Counted from the first letter of the stretch, positions 34,015-45,218 are shown. The stretch is 64,000 bases of DNA from Stomoxys calcitrans (GCF_963082655.1 NC_081554.1:39516354-39580353); one strand, 5' to 3'. The notes: a model not told the origin generated them from the letters alone. Translations and numbers: made by a program.

Positions 34015-34323
34015 TGACCCACCCCAAGAACATTCCACTAAGGAACAGGGGCAAACTTCTCACTTATCAATGAGTGCAGTCCGATTCAAGTTTAAGCTCA
34101 ATGATAAGGGGCCTCCTTTTTATAGCCGAGTCCGAACGGCGTGCCGCAGTGCGACACCTCTTTGGGGAGAAGTTTTACATGGCATAGTACTTCACAAATG
34201 CTGCCAGCATTAGAAGGGGAAAACCACCGCTATAAAATTTTTTTTATGTTCTCGCCAGGAGTCGAACCCAGGCGTTCAGCTTCATAGGCGGACATGCTAA
34301 CCTCTGCGCTATGGTGGCCTCCT
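34015..34323 (-). mobile_element. SINE family 1, near-complete copy
   Basis: Minus strand starts GGAGGCCACCATAGCGCAGAG (box A: TAGCGCAGAGG), continues GTTAGCATGTCCGCCTATGAAG and CGCCTGGGTTCGACTCCTGG (box B: GGTTCGACTCC), then the body CGGACTCGGCTATAAAAAGG and the tail GTGAGAAGTTTGCCCCTG, TTCCTTAGTGGAATGTTC. About 310 bp, tRNA-derived head plus unrelated body. It would be copied by the machinery of a LINE. Confidence 0.85.
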
Positions 34324-34819
34324 GATGATTAGTATATAAACAATAAGCACAATAAGTTATAGTTATACTATTTTTCTCCCATTTTAAGTACTCCCATGTC
34401 ATGAAGGGTATTTATAATTCGTTGATACCCCATTTGTTATTTTCTTACAAGCTGTTGTTTAGTTATTTGTAAACAGTGTCATCACGTGTCGTGGAAACGT
34501 GCTTTCAATTCTCTTTCAATTGCCGCTATACTCATATGTGGCAGAGCTAAGTGAGTTCATAAGAGAACGAGCTATTTATCCGCTCATTTGAGTTTTCGGT
34601 TACTGTGTAATTTCATCAAACAATTCAACGTATGGGTAGGTAGGGGTTCAGTAGGCAGGTTGTACAATAGTAGTTATGTGATTTAATTTGAATTGAATTT
34701 TCAAGAGGCGTAAAAGTTTTCCGGAAAAAACTTTTAATTTCAAAGTCCCCACGAAAACGTGTTCGTGGAACAAATCGAATTATAAAACATATATTACTAA
34801 TGAAATAATAGACATGTTT
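34324..34819. other. Non-coding stretch, nothing recognised
   Basis: No known repeat word or domain. Composition is ordinary for the window. The longest frames are under 60 codons. Confidence 0.4.
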
Positions 34820-35045
34820 TTATACCCATCACCATAGGATGGGTGATGGGTAATATTGATTTGCGACTCCATAAAGTTTAAATATTCTTGATCGTCATAG
34901 ACTTCTGAGTCGATCTAGCCATCGAACGATTAAAGATATCCGCTTGAAATTTTGCACAGATACTTCTTATTTATGCAGGTCTTTGTGGAATACAAATGGC
35001 CCAAATTGGTTCAGATTTAGATATAGCTCGTATCCGATATCGGAT
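34820..35045 (-). repeat. Family-A repeat fragment
   Basis: TATACCCATCACCATAGGAT, GACTCCATAAAGTTTAAATA and CTTGATCGTCATAGAC are in reversed family order. It ends in TCAGATTTAGATATAGCTCG. Confidence 0.6.
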
Positions 35046-35279
35046 TCGATGTCTTACCGACATCGTAACTAAACACGAATGAAGTGGTTGTCATGTTGTC
35101 AGAACAACACTGAGAGAGAAATCTGATATGTTTACCGCCATATCGTACCTATATCGAAGCAAAATTCCTGTAAAATTTGGATGGGAAATTTTATGTCGTA
35201 CCGAATTGGAATCGAATTCTTGACGAACGTCTTGCAACTGATCCAAGCCAACAGTAAACGGCACAACACGCAATTCCTC

Positions 35280-35735
35280 TACAACTTGTGTTCATTCCAC
35301 ACACGTTCCAGCGAACCAAATTTCGGATGACAGACATTTCTGAACTCTTCCGACAAGATCTTACCGGAATCGTTTTGAATTCTGATTGGTTTTCTGATGG
35401 ACTTCTTTTTCGAAAGTTATAAAAGTGTTCTGAACGTCTTGTCGTGAATTTTTTTTTTGTTCATCCGACAGTTCGAAAGGAATTCTGAACGATTTCTGGA
35501 GTGCTTATCTATAGGAGCTTTTTTCCCACAGTTCTTAAAGAATTCTGAACAATATCTGATCGTCTTGTATACGATAAGACGATCAGATATCGTTCATAAT
35601 TCTTTTTTTTTAATTTTTCCTTCCGACGCATCGGAAAGAAATCTAAAGGCTTTCTGGAATCTGTAGGAATTTTTGTTCCGACAGTTCTGAAAGAATTATG
35701 AACGATGTCCGAACGTCCTGTCGTATGGTTTTTTA
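35280..35735. repeat. Tandem TCCGACAGTTCTGAAAGAAT repeat with hairpin
   Basis: Repeated words GACAGTTC(T/G)(G/A)AAAGGAATTCTGAACGA and GAACGTCTTGTCGT at 80-100-bp spacing mark a separate local repeat. The same words continue after the 153-bp array (37140-37720), so the array appears to interrupt this unit. A 65-bp hairpin lies inside at 35539-35603. Confidence 0.6.
35539..35603. repeat. 28-bp-arm inverted repeat
   Basis: Left arm 35539-35566 and right arm 35576-35603 are complementary at 26 of 28 positions, with a 9-bp loop. The inner 15 bp (ATATCTGATCGTCTT) are perfect. Confidence 0.85.
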
Positions 35736-35744
35736 TACACTACA

Positions 35745-37140
35745 CCACCACTGTGGTATGGGGTATTAAAGTTTTAGCATTTGTTTGCAATGCTAAGAAG
35801 GAGAAGAACAAGACCCATTGATAAGAATACCGATCGACTCAGAATCACTTTCAAATTCGATTTTGCCATGTTCGTCTGTGAGTCCATCTATTCTTGTGAT
35901 CAAAGTGCAGGTTGTAATTGTTGTCCAATCATTACGAAATTTTGCACATGTCACTTTTTTGGTCCAAGGACAAACGCTATTGATTTTGGTAAAAATCGGT
36001 TCTGATTTAGATATAGCTCCCATGTATAAGTATCGCCCGATTTGCACTTAAATGGCCGTAGTAACTAAAATTTTCAACCGATCTGGAATAAATTTGGCAC
36101 GATTTGTTTTGTTGCTGGTGTTAACACATCTGCTAGATTTCATCTAAATCGGTTCAGATTTAGATATAGCTCCCATGTATATGAATCGCCCGATTTTCAC
36201 TTAAATGGCCATAGTAGCTACAATTTTCAACCGATCTGCACAAAATTTGGCACAGATTAATTTGTTACTGATCCTAATGTATCTGGGAAATTTCATCACA
36301 ATCGGTTCAGATTTAGATATAGCTCCCATATATATGTATCGCCCGATTTGCACTTAAATGGCCGTAGTAACTACAATTTTCAACCGATCTGGAATAAATT
36401 TGGCACGATTTTTTTTGTTGCTGGTGTTAACACATCTGCTAGATTTCATCTAAATCGGTTCAGATTTAGATATAGCTCCCATGTATATGAATCGCCCGAT
36501 TTTCACTTAAATGGCCATAGTAGCTACAATTATCAACTGATCTGCACAAAATTTGGCACGGATTATTTTATTACTGATCCTAACGTATCTGCAAAATTTC
36601 ATCAAAATCGGTACAGATTTAGATATAGCTCCTATATATATGCATCGCCCGATTTGCACTTAAATGGCCATAGTACTTACAATTTTCAACCGATCTGCAC
36701 AAAATTTGGTTCAGAATATTTTGTTACTGATCTTAAAATTCGTGCAAAATTTCATCAAAATCGGTTCAGATTTAGATATAGCTCCCATATATATGTATCG
36801 CCCGATTTTCACTTAAATGGCCATAGTAGCTACAATTTTCAACCGATCTGCACAAAATTTGGTTCAGAATGTTTTGTTACTGATCTTAATATTTTTGCAA
36901 AATTGCATCATAATCGGTTCAGATATAGATATAGCTTTCAGTTATATGTATCGCTCGATTTGCACTTAAATGGCCGTAGTAACAACAAATTTCGACCGGT
37001 CATGCATAAAATTTGGTACGCATTATTTTGTTACTCATCTAAACATATGTACAAAATTGCATAATAATCGGCAAAGATTTGAATATATAGCTCCTATATA
37101 TATTTTGCCCGATTAACACTTATAAGGCCGCAATACCGGT
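35745..37140 (+). repeat. 153-bp tandem array (family B), about 7-8 units
   Basis: The landmark CGCCCGATTT occurs at 36034, 36187, 36340, 36493, 36646, 36799, 36952 (CGCTCG) and 37106 (TGCCCG): seven steps of 153,153,153,153,153,153 and 154 bp. Odd copies read CGATTTGCACTT and even copies CGATTTTCACTT. The first and third copies share rare words such as GTTGCTGGTGTTAACACATC. The 238-codon frame at 36348-37064 encodes a 51-residue repeat and follows from the unit length. The flank at 35745 has the family's TACACTACACCACCACTGTGG start. Confidence 0.9.
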
Positions 37141-38610
37141 CGAGAATTTTCCCGACAATTCGGAAGGAATTGTGAACGATGCCTGAACTAGTTGTCGAAT
37201 GTTTTTGTCTTGTTGTGTGCTTGTTTGGAATTCTAATAAACTTCTGGTCAGAAATCGATAAAACAAGTCGGAAAACTCATCCCTATTCATTAAGGCTCAA
37301 CGTCAGAAGTCTTAACGACAAGTCGAATTTCCCAAAATTTTGGTTTACAATTTTGTCAGAAACATAAAATTTCCCTCCGACATTTTGTTCCAAAGTCGTA
37401 TCAACCACTCCATATGTTTTTCGTCAAAAATTCAGACAAACTTCGGATCCGAATTCGGATAAATTTTCCGACTTTAGTACAGATTTCTGGCCGAATTCTG
37501 GACGTTTGGTTCACTGGCCTAGTAAGGAAATGTTGCTATGCAAAAATAGAAATTACCCAAACAGAACATTCATCCGACACGCCGTATAGAAATCGTTACG
37601 ATTTTGTTCTTAAATGTCGGAACAGAAAATGAATTCCCTTAGATTTGTCGAACCGATTTCTTTCCGGATTTGGTAAGAATTGTCGAATGTTTCATCCGAC
37701 CATGTGCAGACTTTTCGAATGTCAGACAATGCCGGATCATATTGTTAGCTGGGGAGTTTCAGGAAATAATTTTTCTAGTAGCTGTGACAATGTCGAGAAA
37801 ACTCAGGGGGGTATGCGTATACCACACTGGCATGCAGAAGTTCCCAATTCGTTTCTTATTGATTCCAAAATTTGGATGAATTAGCGGATGTGGCTTTCTT
37901 AAGCCTTCTGATTGAAGCAGGAAACCACTTTATTCTTTTTTTCTCCACAATGAAGAATAAAATGAATGAATTCTAGTTTTTAAAGTTGCATCAACCAGAT
38001 CAATTAAAAATGCCCAATAATTTGCGTTTGTTCCTTTTACAATTTTACATAAGCATGAACTAGCCTAGACTAACTTCTTTTCCTATCGTGAAGAATAAGT
38101 TTACACCACTCGCCAAGTTTCTCTAGAAAGTATGATGTAGTTTTAAGTACATGTCATTCCTGCAATTCCCCCAGCTATCGCTCTGCTTATCTGAAAAATT
38201 CCACCAGCCGTAACATGTGCAAATATTATATACATGTTCAATGAACATTGTTCATACGACATGTGTATTATACGAATTCACTTTAAATTGCATCTTTGTG
38301 AGCCAATTTGACTTTTATATTAATTGTTTGTTACTCTTTGTTATAATTCCTATAAATTTTTTCTTGATATAAAAGTTTTCAAATCCATCATAACATAACT
38401 CGTCTGGTAGGTCATAGAAATTACTTTCAGCTGAGGGTTATTAGGGTAGTTCAAATAATGCTTATCAATATTGAGGGAATGAAATGTTTTTAATGAAGTA
38501 GAAATAGGCTTACAAGATACCCACAGCTGACAAACAATTAAGAACTTGGTAAAGTTGATCGATCTCAAAACCCACCACTATTTATCTATTTCTAAGAGCT
38601 CGAAATATAT
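37141..38610. other. Continuation of GACAGTTC repeat, then non-coding DNA
   Basis: To about 37720 words such as GACAATTCGGAAGGAATTGTG and CATCCGACCATGTG continue the repeat of 35280-35735. From 37720 to 38610 nothing is recognised. A 72-codon minus-strand frame at 38350-38568 starts with a mildly hydrophobic stretch but has no family signature; I do not call it. Confidence 0.45.
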
Positions 38611-40800
38611 TACTTACTTTACTTTAATTGGCTATAACAGAACATTTGTTCCACTAGCCGAATGTATAATTGCGATCTTCTGAGCTCATTCTAAAATCTC
38701 TGATACCCAGGTTTGAGGTGTCACAGATCTTTCCATCGGGCTTTTTGTCTTTCCGGTTTGCGCGTACCACCGTGTTTGCCTTCAAAAAGACTTCTTTGCT
38801 GGAGCTTCTTCTGAGCATTCTGACAACATGACCTAGCCAATGCAGCCGTTGTATTTTGATGCGTGTAGCTATGTTATCGTCGTCATACAGTTCGTGGTTC
38901 ATACGTCGCCTATATTCTCCATTAACGCAAACTGGTCCATTTATTTTACGAATAATCTTTCTCTCAAATACTCCAAGCACTGCCTCATCTGCTTTCACAA
39001 GTACCCATGGCTCAGAACCATATAACAACACGGGTTGCATCAGTGTTTTGTATAGTGTAATCTTCGTCTGTCGAGAAGTGGCCTTGTTTCTAAACTGCTG
39101 ACTTAGTCCAAAGTAGCATCTGTTTGCCAATATTATTCTTCCCTTTATCTCAAAACTGGTGTCATTCGTTTCGGTTACGGCGGTGCCGAGGTAGATAAAG
39201 TTACTGACTTTCTCAAAGTTATGGTTCCCAACTTTCTCCATTTTCTTTTTTCTCGGTTGTACAAGGCGTTTTGAGTGTAGAAACCATCCATTTCGTCTTA
39301 ACTACATTTACTGTCAAAGCCATTTTCACTTACTCTCTTTCGATTCATTCAAAGGCTGTAGTTACTACTTCCGGTGACCGACCTATGATGTCGATGTCGT
39401 CGGCATGGGCGAGTAGCATGTGTTCTCTTGTGATTAGTGTGCCATATCTATTCACATCTGCATCTCGTATAATCTTCTCCAGCAGGATATTAAAGATGTC
39501 ACACGATAGGCTGTCTCCTTGTCTGAAACCTCCTTTGGTATTAAATGGTTCGGAGAGATTCTTTCCTATTCTTACTGAGGAACGCGTATCAGCAAGTGTC
39601 ATTCTGCAGAGTCTTATTAATTTTGCAGGGATACCAAACTCAGACATGGCTTGAAATACCTTTGAACGTAAAGGGGTATCGAAAGCGGCTTTGTAGTGAA
39701 CAAGGAGATGGTAGGTGTCGATTTGTCCTTCTCGGGTCTTTTCCAGGATTTGGCGCAGTGTGAATATCTGGTCCAGGGTGGATTTACTAGGTCTAAAACC
39801 GCATTGATAGGGCCCAATTTTCTCATTGAATTTAGGTTTTAATCTTTCACACAGTATGCTCGAAAGTATCTCGTATGCGATGGGGAGAAGACTTATTCCT
39901 CTGTAGTTGGCACATTCCGTCTTGTCTCCTTTCTTGTGTACGGTACATAGTATTCTGAGGTTCCAAACATCGGGTATGCGTTCTTCTAGCCAGATTTCGC
40001 AGATAAGCTAATGCATACGCCTTATCAGCATGCCGCCTCCGGTCTTAAATAGTTCAGCGGGTAACCCGTCGGCTCCTGCTGCCTTGTTGTTCTTTAGTCC
40101 AGCCACTGCTACTTGGACCTCATTCTGACTAGGAGGTAAACATTCTGTACAATCATCATTGATTGGTCCTGTCGTATCCTCTTCGCCGCCAACGTCGGAC
40201 ACTAGTAATTGAATAAAATGTTATTTCCATATCCTCAGCATGCTATCTGTGTCAGTTACTAGATTTCCTACTTTGTCTCTGCAGGAGGATGTGCCTGCAA
40301 CAAAGCCATCGGTTTGATGTTTAATTCTTTGGTAGAATTTCCGGACTTCTTTCTGACTCCTGTACATCTCAATTCGCTCACACTCACGTCTTTCCATTTC
40401 CATTTTCTTTCTGCAGAAAAGACGTTTCTCCTCTCTCCTTTTTTCCCGATACCTCTCCTTCATCAGGCGCGTTGCTACTGATTGCAGGGTTGCTCTATAT
40501 GCCGCATTCTTGGCTTCAGTAGCATCTCGACACTCTTGGTCATACCATGGGTTTCTAGGAGGAGGCTTCCCGTACCCAAGTACGGATTTCGCGGCATTTT
40601 CCATGGACTGGGCAATAGTTTTCCACTGCGCCATTATATCATTGGAACAAGGAATGTTTTCATCAAGCAGTCAGTCGAGTCTAGTATGCCGCTGCCATTT
40701 GTTGTATTTGCAGCTTTTCAATGTCCAGCTTCCGTGCAGTGTCAGATCGTACTTTTCTCGCCATGTTCAAAGCTATTACTATTCCATCGTTTCTCATAGT
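38611..40800 (-). mobile_element. RTE-type LINE, copy 1, EN-less and frameshifted
   Basis: Read on the minus strand: linker region (KVRSDTARKLDIEKLQIQQM, then NPWYDQECRDATEAKNAAYR at 40634-40221); RT start (GLKNNKAAGADGLPAELFK, near 40080); RT core (FRQGDSLSCDIFNILLEKII and LLAHADDIDIIG, where the usual YADD is HADD, 39647-39345); and C-terminal part (YKTLMQPVLLYGSEPWVLVK, FERKIIRKI, RLHWLGHVVRM, 39241-38654). Frames shift between blocks. The endonuclease domain expected upstream is not seen. The 3' end AATTAAAGTAAAGTAAGTAA gives an AAAGT-type tail. The assignment to the RTE clade rests on the recognised C-terminal words. Confidence 0.85.
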
Positions 40801-41300
40801 TTTCTGGGGGCGGGTTACTGGCCCAGCGCCCCAACCGCATGAGTTTTGTGGGATTCCACAGGTATCTCTCGATGTCCCGAGCCACTTGCTCCCAGATCCA
40901 ACGCTCGCCTCCAGCCGCACCTAACGTGGGAACAGACGCTGATGTTGGTTACTTGAAGGCGCCAATAACTCTCCTTGCACCTCGAGTATCATAGCCACTC
41001 AGTATTTAATTAAGAGCCAGTGCCACCTGACTCCTCACTGAAACCCTCCTCTCGAAAATCGCTGACTACCTGCGGCCGCATTTGCAGCTACTCCGCATTT
41101 GCAGCTACTCCGCATTTGCAGCTACTCCGCATTTGCAGCTACTCCGCATTTGCAGCTACTCCGCATAAAAACAGGGCTTTCCACCATCCGCAACCTGTGG
41201 ACGCGCCCGGTAGCTTTTAGCTTGGCTTCCTTTGGTAACGATGGACACCACACAAGTCGGAGCTCAAAGTTCCAGACTGTGTGGTGCTCATAGTCATCCC
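40801..41300. other. Non-coding stretch upstream of RTE copy 1
   Basis: Possibly the 5' part of the same element or its target. Nothing coding is recognised. It contains the 17-bp minisatellite at 41077-41166. Several overlapping short frames on both strands are artefacts of GC-richer composition and the minisatellite. Confidence 0.4.
41077..41166 (+). repeat. 17-bp minisatellite, 5 copies
   Basis: CGCATTTGCAGCTACTC is repeated perfectly at 41077, 41094, 41111, 41128 and 41145, followed by a partial CGCAT. Perfect identity of the copies suggests recent expansion, and the number may vary between individuals or be miscounted in assembly. Confidence 0.95.
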
Positions 41301-42085
41301 GTATCGGCCGGGTCTTGAGCGTCTAGAGAGCGCAATTCTTGTCCGATTTGACTGAAATTTTGCACGTGGTGTTTTGGTATCACTTCCAACAACTGCGCTA
41401 AGTATGGTTTAAATCGGTCCGTGTTTTGATATCGCTGCCATATACACCGATCTTGGGTCTTCACTTGTTAAGCCTCTAAAAGGCGCAATTTTTATCCGAT
41501 TTGACTGAAAATTTGCACGTAGTGTTTTGGTATCTTTTCCAATAACTGTATTAGGTATGATTCAAATCGGTTCATAATCTGGTATATGTAGCTGTCATAT
41601 AAACCGATCTTGGTTCTTGATTTCTTAAACCAATAGAGCGCGCAATTCTCATCCGATTTGGTGGAATGCATGAGGTGTTTTGTTATGACTTCCAATAAAT
41701 GTGTTAAGTATGGCGCAAATCGGTACATAACCTGATACAGCTGCCGTATAAACCGCTCTGGAGGGCGCAGCTCATATACGATTTGGAAGAAATTTTGTAC
41801 ATCATGACCTTCAACATACGTGTCTAATATGGTCTGAATCGACCAATAGCTTGCTTGATACAGCTTCCATATAAACCGATCTCCCGATTTTGCTTCTTGA
41901 GCCCCTACAAGGCGCAATTCTTATCCGAATGAATTGAAATATCCCACAATAACATATTCTTATTCAATGTTCTTTGTTTGCCCATAAAGAGATACTGCGC
42001 ATAGACCTCGACAAATGCGATCAATGGTGGAGGGTATATAAGATCCGGCCCGCCCGAACTTAACACGCTCTTACTTGTTAATTGT
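41301..42085 (-). repeat. Muscid repeat family A, reversed copy
   Basis: Modules GGCGCAATTTTTATCCGATT, GTAGTGTTTTGGTATC and GCTGCCATATACACCGATCT lead to the end words GACAAATGCGATCAATGG, TGGAGGGTATATAAGATCC and AACTTAACACGCTCTTACTTG. The 141-codon minus-strand frame (41492-41917) is repeat-derived. Confidence 0.7.
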
Positions 42086-42117
42086 TTCTACCTCCCCACG
42101 AATCCGCAATAAAAAAT

Positions 42118-42170
42118 CATTAGCTGGTCCGAGATTCGAACTCGGGACCTTCGGGACTACTAAAATCTCT
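42118..42170 (-). repeat. tRNA-like remnant
   Basis: Minus strand GTCCCGAGTTCGAATCTCGGAC forms a T-arm-like hairpin with box-B-like GTTCGAATCTC. No acceptor stem or anticodon arm is recognised around it, so it is a SINE or tRNA pseudogene piece at best. Confidence 0.3.
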
Positions 42171-43844
42171 CCCATGTGTTGTAATATTTTGTCTTTAAAT
42201 AGATTATGTCAAACATATACACAAAAGCATAGCCATCTTTGATGAAATAGAATAGAAAAGAATAGAATAGGAGCTTTTGTGTTGTAAGCTAATATTGAAA
42301 GGAGAAAATAGTGTCTTATTCACACAATAGTAATGTGGTTCATCTCTCGGCTGCGATGAAGGTAAAAGTTTTAATTTCATTTATAATTTGATTTATGCAT
42401 ATAAAATTTGACTTCTTCTTCTTGGAAAGGCGAAAACATGTTTGAGTCTAAGTAGCTATTTTTTAACAACTTTCAACTAAGATAAAATGTCATTATTTTT
42501 TGACAACTTCATGCTTAGGCATAAGTACTTATTTTTGAACTATTGGTATACTTGTGCGGAAGGACTTTCCTTCTAAGACATCGCCATGTACACGTAATTA
42601 GAAACGATGCCTAAAAATAAGTAGTTATTAGTTTTTGAATGAGCTTACCTTTCTGGTTATTTGGTAATGAGAGTTTTTGCTGGGATTGAATAATACTTGT
42701 TGTAGATCTGGGAAATAGTAACGAAAATTGTCCATGTCATAATTAACATTTTCTGCCATGCCAGCTAAAAATTCATCCCTCCAAGGGCCTAAATATGCCA
42801 CGTTGTTGGAAGTCAAAAAACCAACTAGATTCAAAATTTCATCCAAATCGCACAACAATTTGATGAGCTCAAAAAATTTATTCGAAGGACTTCTTTATAT
42901 GGAAGCTATATCTTAATCTGAACTTATTTCGGGCATTCGCAATCCCCAACGATCTACATCAATAAGAAGTATTTGTGCAATATTTCAAGCGTATATATCG
43001 CGATTTCGACAGACGAACGGACATGGCTAGAATGTCAACACAATCAGAGATTATATTTAGTTGATAATATAACTGTAACAATGGCATCAGTTGTTTCTAA
43101 TATTCGCTGAATCATTAGGTAGAAACTGTTCCACGTTTTGTTATTTCATATAGCAATGCATAAGAGAAGTCGTCTTGAGTAATTTTAATAATTAAATTAA
43201 ATTTTGAAAAATCTGACTAGTGTCGTACACTTTGTAGACAAGACCCAATATCGGTTTGTATGGCAGCTTTTTCAATACAATTCAAAATTTGAGATGCTCG
43301 AGGTGACCTATTTTCAAGCCCCGAGTATCAACCCACCAGGTGCCCGAACTTTGCATACTTATTGGAATACACCTCAACATTGACTATGTCTCGAGTACAT
43401 ATCTCTATCCGTTCAAAAGTTCTAAAATTATTTCCAAGATTTTTCGAATTGGCAACTGTGTGTAGTGGTCGGTATAAAATCAGGGTGTCGACAAAACCTA
43501 AAATATATATAGTCCAAAAAAATATATATAATCCAAAAAATATATATATAGTCCAAATAAACTAATGCTCCTGATTTGAAGCCTCGGTTGTTTCCAGTTT
43601 GTCACCACAAATCTTGCTCCGATTGGTCCACATACAGAAAGACAATGTAGACAATCCACAATTTTTTACACGATTGGGCAGAAATCTTTGATGTAAGTTT
43701 GTGATTTCCAATACCAACATAAAATCCAAGCTCAAATATAAACTAAATGTCGACCAGACAGGGCAACCAATAGATATAGCCTCCATTGAAAACGATCCCC
43801 TTATTTGACTTCTTGAGTCCCCAACAGGTTCAGAGAAAATGTTG
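42171..43844. other. Mostly unrecognised non-coding stretch
   Basis: A pentamer-rich run (AATAGAATAGAAAAG) lies at 42246-42270. Family-A words appear at 42890-43070 and 43235-43280. Three copies of a TATATATAGTCCAAAAAA-like 18-mer lie at 43497-43560. A minus-strand 76-codon frame at 42628-42858 overlaps a family-A word (GTTGGAAGTC) and is not supported. Confidence 0.45.
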
Positions 43845-44932
43845 TCTTGGCGGAGCGATTAGGATCACGCCCACTGGGGCATTGGACATTGGACACTATT
43901 GTAGATATCCGACCCATTGACATAAAGATTAAGTGTGAGACAGCCATTGCGGCCATGAGACTTTAGGCGATGGGTGAATGGATAGAGGATAGGAGTTGGT
44001 CATACCATCGCGGTATAAGTCAGGCGGATTATACCGCGGAGGAAGAGGTCTCCGATCGGATTCCTGAGACGACACTTGAGGTCGAGTACGAGGCACTGCT
44101 GCCAACGGCACAGTCATGGATTGACGGAACCCTAGTATTGCCATCTGGATGATCATGTTACACGGATGGATCAAAGTTAGTGAACAGAGTGGGCCTGAGA
44201 GTCTTCATTGAGAACCCAGGGATTGAAATCTGGCTTAGACTGCCTGACCATAATACGGTCCTGCAGGCGGAGACCCGGCCGATCACGGAATGCATAAAGT
44301 GGTGCTGTGCTAACACGAGGACGTCAAGTATGAACATCTTTACGGACAGTAAACTAGCCATAAGGGCAATAACAACAAGGACGGTAAAGTTACTTTAACA
44401 GTCTTGGAGTGTTAGAAGAGAATTGACGCCTTCTCTGAGAATGGGACGATCCGCATCGTTTGGGTACCAGGCCATAGCGGAGTAAGGGTGAATGAAAAAG
44501 CAGACGATTTGGCAGTGAAGGTCAGAAGACTGTCATCAATAAACTTGGTAAACCCGAAGCCTGTCATGTCGACGCAGTCCGTTTTAAGGGCGTGGGCTAT
44601 GAACAGTGTTACAAGCCACACTGTGGAACGAAACGGTCGGCAGGACGACGAAAATCCTATGGGGAGATCCAGATCGTTAGAAGACAAGGCTATTACTGAA
44701 AGCAAACAAGCAGGAGGTCAGTAAAGCTTTCGGTATCATAAGGGGACACATAGGACTACGAGCTAACTTATGCAAAATCGGTGCAGCTAGTGATTGCATT
44801 TATAGGGCATGCGGGGTAGGTGATGAGACTTAGGAGCACTTCCTATGTGATTGTCTGGCTTTCGCAGCTACCACACCTGCACTTAGGAGGACACAATACC
44901 AGATATAAACCAACTTAGGATTTTGCCTATTA
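43845..44932 (+). mobile_element. LINE 3' part: RT C-terminus, RNase H, Cys/His tail (family 2)
   Basis: The plus strand encodes TIVDIRPIDIKIKCETAIAA (RT tail), then the RNase H segments CYTDGSKLVNRVGLRVF, DHNTVLQAET, SMNIFTDSKLAIR and (after a stop and frame change) IRIVWVPGHSGVRVNEKADD. The C-terminal DCIYRACGVGDET, EHFLCDCLAFA Cys/His cluster follows after 44710. Stops near 44397, 44410 and 44830 break it. It is directly followed by a SINE-1 copy in the opposite orientation. A 5'-truncated dead element, with a fragment of the same family at 24181. Confidence 0.8.
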
Positions 44933-45218
44933 ACATTCCACTCACATATCAATGAGTGCAGTCCAATTCAAGTTTAAGCTCAATGATAAGGGGCCTCCTT
45001 TTTATAGCCGAGTCCGAACGGCGTGCTGCAGTGCGCCACCTCTTTGTAGAAAAGTTTTACATGGCATAGTACCTCACAAATGTTGCCAGCATTAGGAGGG
45101 GAAAACCACACAGCTGAAAATTTTTTCCCATGGTCGCGCCAGGATTTGAACCCAGGCGTTCAGCGTCATTGGCGGACATGCTAACCTCTGCGCTACGGTG
45201 GCATCCGAGGAGCGTGAT
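44933..45218 (-). mobile_element. SINE family 1, near-complete copy
   Basis: Head GGATGCCACCGTAGCGCAGAG with box A, then TAGCATGTCCGCCAATGACG, box B GGGTTCAAATCCTGGC, body GGACTCGGCTATAAAAAGGA, and tail ending near ATTGATATGTGAGTGGAATG. The tail is about 20 bp shorter than at 34015 because AGAAGTTTGCCCCTGTTCC is deleted. Confidence 0.8.

Noticed and set aside
38350..38568. 72-codon minus-strand frame as a small secreted peptide
   Set aside because: The N-terminal hydrophobic stretch is weak, there are no paired Cys or processing sites, and it lies beside a LINE tail in AT-rich DNA.
41492..41917. 141-codon minus-strand frame as a gene
   Set aside because: Entirely inside a family-A repeat; the encoded words recur in other copies.
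42118..42170. A tRNA gene
   Set aside because: Only a T-arm-like hairpin is present; no acceptor stem or anticodon arm could be built.
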